From Diospyros lotus (Eukaryota > Streptophyta > Magnoliopsida > Ericales > Ebenaceae), in assembly GCF_014633365.1 (NCBI RefSeq), contig NC_068338.1, positions 53,207,716 through 53,271,715 on the forward strand: a stretch of 64,000 bases of DNA, read 5' to 3'. This document shows, one piece after another, positions 23,916-33,100 of this stretch (its first letter is position 1; every line of letters starts with the position of its first letter). The translations under genes were made by a program, and so were the position numbers. The notes under the pieces were generated by a model. It was not told where the DNA came from. It ran no database searches and worked only from the letters and a program-made list of their open reading frames with translations.

Positions 23916-24074
23916 AAGGGTGTTCAAATTTCGGTGCCAATCCGGTGAGTTGCGAGTTCGATTCTCACTTTGTGCAAACGTCAAAAGCTCAACCTGCGAT
24001 TTATCTTTCTTAATGTAATCGAAGGCATGAGCGCCAAGTAAGAACAGTCATCCCAAGGGTGTTCAAATTTCGGT
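23916..24074 (+). mobile_element. Candidate truncated SINE with 20-bp target duplication
   Basis: The 20-bp sequence AAGGGTGTTCAAATTTCGGT occurs at 23916-23935 and 24055-24074 without mismatch, flanking 119 bp. The insert contains GAGTTCGATTCTCAC, which resembles a tRNA-type B box. A long perfect flanking duplication is what LINE-driven insertion leaves. There is no clear A box or poly(A), so it would be 5'-truncated; a simple local duplication is the alternative. Confidence 0.45.
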
Positions 24075-24317
24075 CCCATTTTCAGTTCATTCATTAGTTT
24101 CATTCAATGCAAATAAATAGTTTAATTAATAACTATAATATAATAATTATTAAAATTTGACATTATGTTGATTCTTATTTAATTTTTTTAATCAAAAATT
24201 TTGTTTGGATGAAACATATATGAATACATGTAATATATTATTAAAATTTTATATTAAAAAATATAAACAAATATTTAGGACCGATATTTGATTCAAATCG
24301 AATAAACATCTGTAAGT

Positions 24318-24440
24318 GTCACAACTAAGTATTTAAATATCACTTCCGATAAAAATTTGTTATGAGGAGAGAGATCGAAAGAGTCAACCATTATCGCTAT
24401 TTGCAAAATGACAACCAATATATAAAAAAGTAAATAATCA
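24318..24440. repeat. Left copy of a diverged local duplication
   Basis: TTTAAATATCACTTCCG, a GAGGAGAGAGATCG stretch, and TTTGCAAAATGACAACCA correspond in order to TTTAAATGTCACTTCCG, the GAGA-rich stretch, and TTTGCAGAATGACAGCCA at 25333-25465. The right copy is much more GC-rich; this copy looks decayed by C-to-T type changes. Confidence 0.6.
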
Positions 24441-24509
24441 ACCCAAAATTTTTAAGAATTTCAGAGTCCAGTCTAGGTTAAGGTTGGTTTGATTGGCCAA
24501 ACCTATCAT

Positions 24510-25275
24510 TTTACCCTTGTACTTTTATGTTTTTTTCATGCGGTGATTATTCAAATTTTTTGTTATTCCGTTTACATATTTGAATTTATATTTTTAAATT
24601 AATTTAACAATTATATTTTGATATTTTTTTTTATGTGATAATCTGAACTTTTCATTGTTTTGATTACATCAATAATCACTCAACTTTGCATTCTGTTACT
24701 ATTTAGTCACTGAATTTTGGAATGTTTCCTGTTAGTCATTAATATTTCAAAACTGTTACTATTTAGTCATTAAATTTTAAAATATTACCTACTAGTTACT
24801 AATATTTTAAAATCGTTTCTTACCCATAACTTGTTAGTCACTGAACTTTAAGTTCACGAGTGACGGATGATAAACAGTTTTGAAATATTAGTGATTAGTA
24901 GGTAATATTTTAAAGTTTAGTGACTAATCAATAACAGTTTTGAAATATTAGTAACTAACCGGTAATATTTCAAAGTTGAGTGATCAAATAATAACAAAAT
25001 ACAAAATTGAGTGATTATTGATGTAATTAACCCGTGATGTGTATCATCTCACTTTATTTTTTTTTATTACATATAAAAGTACAAACATCAAATTAATTTG
25101 AAATTGTAGATGTAGAGTTTGTAATCGAAACAACGAAAAATTTGAATTGTCGTATAAAAAAATAGTTAAAATATATATAAAGGTTAAATTGACTAAAAAA
25201 TATAATTAAAATAACAAAAAAATTTAAATAATCACATAAAAATATATAAATAAAAATATAAATTTAGTCTGTTTC
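24510..25275. repeat. Long AT-rich palindromic element interrupted by a second palindrome
   Basis: The left arm (TTTTATGTTTTTTTCATG, GTGATTATTCAAATTTTTTG, TATTTTTAAATTAATTTAA) and right arm (AAATTAATTTGAAATTG, TTTGTAATCGAAACAACG, AATAATCACATAAAAAT) are roughly reverse complements. It belongs to the family also at 13260, 20675 and 26060. A separate inverted-repeat element (24663-25027) sits inside it. Confidence 0.6.
24663..25027. repeat. 365-bp foldback MITE with near-perfect ends
   Basis: It begins ATTACATCAATAATCACTCA and ends TGAGTGATTATTGATGTAAT, exact reverse complements over 20 bp. Inside, TAGTCACTGAA/TTTAGTGACTA and AATATTTCAAAACTGTTA/TAACAGTTTTGAAATATT pair in the same way, so nearly the whole element folds back. 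Internal units of about 65 bp are themselves repeated. No coding capacity. Confidence 0.75.
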
Positions 25276-25332
25276 AATTCACTTGAAAGTAATGGAACAC
25301 TTATATAAGTGTGGCTAAAGGTGTTATCACTA

Positions 25333-25465
25333 ATTATTTAAATGTCACTTCCGTTAAAACGGTTTACTGCGCGTGCAGAGATTCCAGAGAAGAGAACGGA
25401 AGAGGGAGGCGAGCTTTACGGGGATTTGCAGAATGACAGCCAACTTCCAGTACGTAAATAGTCGG
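25333..25465. repeat. Right copy of a diverged local duplication
   Basis: Counterpart of 24318-24440, about 1 kb away. It is notably GC-richer (GCGCGTGCAGAG, GGAGGCGAGC, GTCGGCGCG) than all surrounding sequence and leads into the small open frame at 25521. Confidence 0.6.
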
Positions 25466-25520
25466 CGCGATTCTAATTAATGTACTAAGCGATCGCTGTC
25501 TCGCGAGCTTTGGATTTGCC

Positions 25521-25631
25521 ATGGAATCTTCTGAAATGCTTCTTCTTCTGCTGCACACAATAAGCTTCAGTTTGTTCAATCTGCAATCCCAAGCCAGCAG
25601 CCGCCAGCTGTGTTTCTTCAAGTCTTATTAG
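25521..25631 (+). other. Small ORF, 36 aa, secreted-peptide-like; unproven
   Basis: The ATG sits in a strong context (GCCATGG). The peptide begins MESSEMLLLLLHTISFSLF, hydrophobic like a signal peptide, followed by QSQASSRQL and a single Cys near the end, then TAG. It lies at the right edge of a local GC-rich island (25360-25620). I do not recognise a family. It could be a first exon, a small peptide gene, or chance. Confidence 0.25.
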
Positions 25632-26059
25632 TTTTAATACTACTTGCTTTGCTTCCTTACTTCATTCGCCTTTTAAATTAGAATTATATATAATAATTAA
25701 GGGATTTCAACCATTGTTACTACCAAGGATAAGTTCCATTTGTATAATTAATTTGTTGAAAGATCATCTTAATTAAAGATTTTGAGAGGCTCCGGCCGAA
25801 CGGGTACACCTCTAGTCTAAGGATCCAATAAATAAAATAACAGACGTCTAATTTAAAGATCTAGTTAATAAAGTAGCCCGAAACTTTTTAATTTGAGTAA
25901 CATAAATGAGTATGAATAAAGACTAACAAATGAACACTTTCAGCATCAACTTTTTTTAACTCATTCCCTAATATGATTAAACCACATTCATGGGCGATTT
26001 CGCATGGAAGAAAGAGAATGATATGGGAATGGAGAGAAATTCAAATTGGAGAGGATTTG

Positions 26060-26400
26060 GGCCAATTTCATATTTTTAACTTTATATTTTTATTTTTTTT
26101 ATGTGATTGGTTGATACTTTTTATTATTTCGATTACATCACTATATTTATATTTTCGAATCAATTTAATTCATATATTTTTATGTGTAAAAAAAAAGTTA
26201 AATTGACTCATTTTATCTTTTTTTTTATATATTAAAATATAAATATTAAATTAATTTAAAAACGTAGATATATGAGTGTTATCAAAATAATAAAAAGTTT
26301 AAGTTTTAAAAAAAATTTAAAATAAAATGATTAAATTAATTTAAAACATACGAGTATAATTAAAATGCAGAAAATTTTAAATAATCACGTAAAAAAAAAA
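26060..26400. repeat. Full-length member of the AT-rich palindromic family
   Basis: The left arm (TATGTGATTGG, ATTATTTCGATTACATCAC, TTTTCGAATCAATTTAA) pairs with the right arm (TTAAATTAATTTAAAACATA, TAATTAAAATGCAG, AATAATCACGTAAAA). About 340 bp, centred near 26220. The best-preserved example of the family in the window. Confidence 0.6.
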
Positions 26401-27059
26401 TTGAAAGTAGAGGCAGAAAAATGTTGGTTTGGAGGAGGATTTGACAAGGCCAAGATATATGTGTATGTTTGTGTGATCGATGGAAGCTAAGACTAAGAGA
26501 TCAAAGATCGACGGCAAATCAGATGGCGGAGATCCAATCTTATACAGTGTCTCCAGTTAGCTGGCAGCGCAATCAAACAGCGTCGCACACACTCCGAGTC
26601 GGATTTCGTATTTGATCATTCATAGAATTTTCTTCTTTCTTCTTTCTTCTTTCTAATTTCGTGACTGATATCTTCTTCCCCACCCCCAAATATCTCACCC
26701 AGCCCCACCCCAGGATTATTCTTTCTTAATCTCAACCTTAATTTTCTTTAAATTAAGCTAAGCTAAGCTATGCATGGCGATTTGCAGCAGCTTTCAAACA
26801 AACCAATGTTGTATATATTTCAGAGACCCAGTCTCCAAAAATAGAAAGTTAACCAGACAAATACGTTAGGATGTGATTAAATTAAGCATATACACACACT
26901 GCTAGGTAGGTTGTTGCATCCCAGCCATTTTATCAGACGTGCCCTGTAAAAGCCTCTGGTTTCATTCCACCTAAGACCCACAAAGAAGCTAGTTGTCACT
27001 CCAGGAACCCAGTAAGAAGACACGTGCCAGCAGTCATATCCTTTATAATTGGCTCACCT
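26401..27059. other. Upstream region of the BAHD gene
   Basis: Contains pyrimidine-rich TTCTTTC repeats near 26630-26655 and a CACGTG G-box at about 27020. A 30-codon open frame at 26523-26615 (starts MAEIQSYTVS) has no recognised family. No other gene is visible. Confidence 0.45.
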
Positions 27060-27180
27060 TCGAATTAATATATAAAATAAATAGCAGTCAACTGATGACG
27101 ATACGACCATCAGTAAATTCATGAACCCAGCACCTACCCGACGCCTATTTAATCCCCTCCCGCCTATTTAATCCCCAAGC
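27060..27180 (+). promoter_or_regulatory. Likely core promoter of the BAHD gene with duplicated CTATTTAAT box
   Basis: The 16-bp sequence CGCCTATTTAATCCCC is present twice, at 27142-27157 and 27161-27176, each with a TATA-like CTATTTAAT core, 80-115 bp before the ATG at 27256. A further ATATATAAAATAAATAG lies near 27068. The CT-rich leader TTTCTCTTCTCT follows. Which box is used cannot be told from sequence. Confidence 0.55.
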
Positions 27181-27255
27181 TCCCCACTCACTTCCATTCT
27201 CATCATCAATCCCACTTTCTCTTCTCTGCGTGTGTGAGAGAGAACATATAGCAAA

Positions 27256-28975
27256 ATGCCTCCTTCCATGTCTGTCTCTACTTCTTCTTCGAAAGTGTCG
27301 TCGTGTTCACAGTTTGTGACGGTGGTTTCGAAATGCACTGTGTTTCCAGATCGGGAGTCGACTCTCGGAGACCTCAAGCTCTCCGTTTCGGACCTCCCGA
27401 TGCTCTCTTGCCACTACATTCAAAAGGGCGGCCTCTTCACTCTCCCCAACCACCTCTCCCTCCCCTCTCTCCTCGCTGTCCTCAAGAAGGGCCTCTCTCG
27501 CACTCTCTCCCGCTTCCCGCCTCTCGCCGGCCGCCTTACCACCGACGCAGACGGTTATGTCTACATCACCTGCAATGACGCCGGCGTCGACTTCGTTCAC
27601 GCCAATGCCGCTCGTATTTCTATCACCGACGTTCTGTCTCCCACCGACGTGCCGGACCCGGTCAAGGAGTTCTTCGCCTTCGACCGGACCGTCAGCTACC
27701 AAGGGCATTTCCGGCCTATTCTTGCCGTCCAGGTACTCATCTTTATCTCTTCTCTTAATCTAAATTTATCACATGTATATATGACGCTTCTATAAAATAT
27801 GTCAATTATATATATATATATATATATATATATTTGAAACGAAACATAGGGACCATCTGGTAAAGTACTCTGTCTTTCTCTGGTTTACTTATTCGGTCTG
27901 ACTCTTAATTTGTTTACGCCGACCAAGTCGGCACGGCCGACTGATGTAGAGCTTTCCTTAATTTATTCAAAGTGATACATAATACATACTCATTGTTTTG
28001 CTTCTCGTCTTGCAGGTGACAGAATTGGCCGACGGCGTGTTTATTGGCTGCGCCGCCAACCACGCAGTCACGGATGGCACGTCCTTCTGGAACTTCTTCA
28101 ATACGTTCGCGGAAGTATGCCGGGGAGCGACCAGGGTGTCGAGGCCGCCGGACTTCAGCCGGGACTCAGTGCTGATTTCTCAGGCGGTGCTCCGGTTGCC
28201 CGACGGCGGCCCCAAGGTTACCTTTTCTCTCGACGCGCCGTTACGCGAGAGAATCTTCAGTTTCAGTCGGGAATCGATTTTGAAGCTCAAGGGCAAAGTG
28301 AACAACCGGAAATGGACCGAAAACGAAGGAATCGACGTGATTGAGCTAATGGGCAAGCAAAGCAACGACCCTCTGAAGAATTTCCTGAGAAATTCAAACG
28401 CCAAAGCGGCGGAGATTTCGTCGTTCCAGTCGCTCTGCGCTCTGCTATGGCGGGCGGTGACCAGGGCGAGGAAGCTGCCGGCTAGCCAAACGACGACGTT
28501 CCGGATGGCGGTGAACTGCCGGCCCAGGCTCGAGCCGAAGATGGAGGCGTATTACTTCGGGAACGCGATACAGAGCATACCAACCTTCGCCTCGGCAGGG
28601 GACGTGAAGGCTCGCGACTTGCGCTGGTGCGCCGAGCAGCTGAACAAGAATGTGTTGGCTCACGACGATCGCATGGTGAGACGGTTCGTGGAGGATTGGG
28701 AGCGGGACCCTCGTTGCTTTCCATTGGGTAACTTCGACGGGGCAATGCTCACGATGGGCAGTTCGCCCCGGTTTCCTATGTATGATAATGATTTCGGATG
28801 GGGCAGACCCGTGGTGGTTCGAAGCGGGCGGGCCAACAAATTCGACGGGAAGATCTCAGCTTTTCCGGGTCGGGAAGGAGGGGGAACCGTGGACTTGGAG
28901 GTGGTTTTGGCGCCCGAGACCATGGCGGGTCTGGAGTCCGATTCGGAATTCATGCAGTATGTTTCGGGTTGCTGA
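27256..28975 (+). CDS. BAHD-family (HXXXD) acyltransferase, At3g50280-like
   Basis: Two exons: 27256-27732 and 28016-28975, with a GT-AG intron (27733-28015) that contains a (TA)n tract. The product is 478 aa, usual for BAHD enzymes, which move an acyl group from CoA to an alcohol or amine in the cytosol. The catalytic motif is HAVTD (His175-Asp179) in GCAANHAVTDGTSFWNFF, and the structural DFGWG motif is at about 418-422, followed by RPVVVRSG. The N-terminal KCTVFP, the DLPMLSCHYIQKGGLF segment and the FPGREGG near the C-terminus resemble the group of uncharacterised Arabidopsis acyltransferases around At3g50280, which also includes the defence gene EPS1. Substrate cannot be predicted. The start is supported by spacing to the first conserved block and by promoter elements upstream. 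The intron sits just before the catalytic block, as is common in the family. No disabling mutation. Confidence 0.95.
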
Positions 28976-30150
28976 AACGGGGCGGTTATGGGAGACTCGG
29001 GCACCCCGCAGGAAGCCGGGGGGTTAGTGTGGGGAAAGGATGAGGGAAGGGGATTGTCCATTTGTTCTATATTTCTTGCTTGTTTGTATTAATTAATTAA
29101 TGCACCCATTTGCCCCAAGAATGCCATATTCGGAGGACGGGCCAAACGAAACCTCAACTGCACTTATTCTCCACGTGTAAAGCTTGCACGATGCCACATC
29201 GGCCAACTCATCAGCTGCAATCTTTTTTTTACTCCCCCATTAAAGTGCATCACGTAATTCTTAATGGGTATAGAGAAAAGACTATCAACATTTTTGAACA
29301 AAATCAAATCAAGCATCATAGCTTGGAACAGTTTTGTGCCAAAAACACATTCCTTAAATGTCGTCTCTGCTGAACCAACTCAAAGTGCATCATTCAGTGC
29401 CTACGCAGCCATTGAATTCCTTTGAATATTATATATTTCATTTAATAGGGTATTCTAAATTATATTTTTGTCAATGAACAGAAGATTGCCCATATTACCT
29501 ACCATGGCAGGTTCGGCTTGCTCTTATTCCCAACTCTTAACAAGAGTCTACAAAACCATGGTAGCCACTAGCCTTTGATGCATTGAATCTTACGTTTTGA
29601 TCTATAAACAATTGGCAGCCTACCCATTTGGCCCCCCAATTCTGACATACACCTAGCAAGTTGATATGAGAGGAGACCCTTTATCTTGTCTTCTTCTTCA
29701 GAGTAGGTTACACTCAACACCCATCAAGTCTAGCTAAATTATAACACTCGTCCCCTTGTATTTTATCAATTACGCTAACCTCTTCTCCATTAAATGAAAT
29801 TAAGAAATCTGCCACATAAGCATACAAAGTGTCAAAAGTACCCCTTGCAATGTAAATCTAAGGAAAGGGTGTAATGCTACGTTCCAACAATGAAAGTAGC
29901 CAGTGTAATTTCTGAAATGTGATGGGACACTCTTTGCATTTATACCAAACCCTAGGGGTGCACGAGATATTCTGCCCTTTCCTTTTTACAATTTAATGGA
30001 TAAATTGGGTTTTCTTAGAGACTCAGCCAAATAAAATGAGTTCTTAAGTGAACAACAATTGGCAAATTCAACATGGGAACTGGGATAGAATCTACCAAGA
30101 AGCAGATTTAGCTGGAACACCACCAAAGATGAAATTCTCCTGCTTACTGC
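28976..30150. other. Convergent 3' flanks of the BAHD gene and RPN8
   Basis: Holds the 3' UTR of the plus-strand BAHD gene on the left and that of the minus-strand RPN8 gene on the right. No further coding sequence was recognised; the frames at 29110 and 30048 are chance (the latter overlaps the last RPN8 exon on the other strand). Confidence 0.55.
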
Positions 30151-33100
30151 TTAGCTTCCAGCTGCGGCAGGCACAGCTACCTGCTTTGAATCTTCTGCTT
30201 TTTCATGCTCCTTATTCAGCATCTGGCATTAAATTTCAATATTTTCAGAATAAGCAACATTGTGTGTAGAGCCAAACGGTGAGATTATAAGCAGAAAGAA
30301 ACTATAGTGATCTTAAAAATTGTGGCGACAACTAGGCTGGTGATATTTTTCTGAAGTCAGATTAACATTTTTGTCAACAGAGAGAACTAATTGGTGGAGC
30401 TGTCTAATCTTGATAAATTTGAAAGCCCCAACTCTTGATTCATATATATAATTTAAATCAGAATCTACTCCAGATGACTCGTTATCATATTAGGTCCATA
30501 ACATATTAAATCAACATAATAACAGGCTGTATTCCTGTATGATCCTGCATTCTAAGAAAGAAGGCTGCTGAATATATTATCATGCTGATGTTAGGCCCCC
30601 GGTTCACTTGACTTATCAAAGAAGGTCCAAGGGGCAGTGGCCAGGGGCAGGGGTGTAAATGAGCTGGCTGGCGTAACGGCCAGCCATGTGCGTAAGGGGT
30701 AGAGTTGGGAATCGCTGGTGTAACAACCTAGCTAATGCATAACAGAATTCGGTTAAGGTGTAGAGGGGGGATATGTAGAAGGGGGGGTAGTAGATGGAAG
30801 GTAAGTTTGGATATTGAATCGTAGGAGAGTTAAGGGCCTCTCGAATGCCCAGATTTTACTTGTAATCGGATTGAAGTTGAGAGGTTGAATCCAATCTCTG
30901 TGAATTTTTCCTTGGGTTCTCATCAATTTGTTATCAGAGCATCACCGATCCTAATGATGAACCTGACCGACCGTGTGGGTGAATTGGAACGGAGGATGGA
31001 AGGCATGCAACGGGGTGTTGATGCCATGAGGGGAGAAGTTCAATCGATAGAGAAGAATGTAGCGAGCTTATAGAGAAGAATGTAGCGAGCTTGCTGGAGC
31101 AATTCGCCTGGATGAGAATAAGATGGGACGAGCAGGAGAGGGAGAGGAAGAACAAGGAGAAGCTGGGAGGCCAACCTCCGGAATTCGCTCAGGATTCTGA
31201 AGCGACACCGGAAATCAGGGTGAGGCGAGCTGAAACGGAGGGTCTCGGGGGAGGCTGGCGACCAGAACCTCGCGGACGCCGGCTGGAGATGCCGTTTTTC
31301 GATGGAAGGGACCCAGATGGTTGGATTTTCAGGGCTGAGAGATATTTCTCGGTGAATGGGCTATCGGATATGGAGAAATTGGGCATTACGGCTGTGTGTT
31401 TGGAAGGTCTTGCTCTCTCGTGGTTCCAGTGGGAAGAAAAACGACGAAGGGTGAGGACTTTGGAAGATTTCAAGCTGCTACTGCGAGGCTGATTCCGACC
31501 CACCCAAGAAGGGTTGGTAGAAGAGCGTTTTTTAGCTCTTCGGCAGAGGGGTACCGTTTCGGAGTACCGCCAGCGCTTTGAGACATTGGTGTCAGCTTTG
31601 GAAGAGTTGCCTGAAGCCGTGCTAGAAGGGCATTTCATAAACGGTGTCAGTCTGGAGATCAAGGCTGAGTTGAGGGTGTTGAGGCCAAGGAGCATGGAAC
31701 AAATGATGGACCCGGTGCAGCGAATAGAGGAGAGGAACTTAGTGCTTCGGGGAAATTTGGCTGGGTCGACTTTGAGTAGAGGCCAATCTGCTTCACTCTC
31801 CATTCCGAATTACCAGCGTGGGGGTCCTCAGCCTCATGCATAGCCAGCCTCTAAACAGGTTGCTGTGAACTCCCCCCCTATCCATATCGACCCCAAAACA
31901 GCGAGAGGGTGAGTAATCAGGCTTGGAAATGGCTTAGTGAGACCGAATGGAAGTCCAAGCGTGATAAGGGCTTACGTTTTAGGTGTGATGAGAAGAATAC
32001 GATAGGCCACAAGTGTAAGAATAAAGAGTTGTAGGTGATGATGATATATGATGAAGAGGTAGAGGAGGAGGAACAATGGGTAGAAGAAGAAGAAAACAAC
32101 CAGTGCCCCAGCCGAAAGAGGGAAGGTGTAGGGGAACCAGTCCAAAGGGGTGAGGTCATAGAACTTTCCATGAATTTTGTAGTAGGTTGACAGCACCCAA
32201 AACCATGAAGATAAAAGGGAAGATAGGGGAGCAGCTAGTTGTGGTCCTTATAGATGGAGGGGCAACCCATAACTTTATTTTCATGGAGCTGGTGCAGCAG
32301 CTGGGCCTTATTAGAGAGGAAACAATAGGGTATGGAGTGATTATGAGAACTGGAGTGGCTGTTCAAGGTGCTGGAATTTCCAAGGGAGTGAAGCTTCAGC
32401 TCCAAAACTTGCAGATTGTGGAAGATTTATTTCCTTTGGAGTTGGGGAGCTCGGATGCCATCCTGGGAATGAAGTGGCTAGCATCGGTGGGCAGGATGAA
32501 TGTGGATTGGAAAACCCTCACAATGAAGTTTCAAGTCGGAGGCCTGGCTGTAACTTTGCAAGGGAATCCTAGCTTGAGCAAGACATTGATATCCTTAAAA
32601 GCTATGGTGAAAGCATTTAAGGAGAAGGGGAAAGGGATGCTACTAGAATTGGGGACATTGGTAGCAGAAATCGAAGAAGACCAGCAGGCAATTCCAGAGT
32701 TACTGAAAGGAGCTTTGGCCGAATTTGGAAGAGTTTTTATTGCGGCGGAAGGACTGCCACCTAGCAGGGAAAGGGACCATGCCATAAACCTAATTTTGGG
32801 ATCCACACTGATGAGTGTAAGGCCCTATCGTTATCCTTATTTACAAAAGAATGAGATTGAGAAGTTGGTGGGTGAAATGTTGGCTGCGGGAATCATTCAA
32901 CCCAGTTCTAGCCCATTTTTCAGTCCGGTATTATTGGTTAAGAAGAAGAATGGGGGGTGGCGTTTTTGTGTCGATTATAGGGCCTTGAACAAGGTAACGA
33001 TTCCAAACAAATTTTCCATCCCAATAATAGATGAGTTACCTGATGAGTTGCATGGTGCCAAGGTTTTTTCCAATCTTGACTTAAAATCTGGTTACCACCA

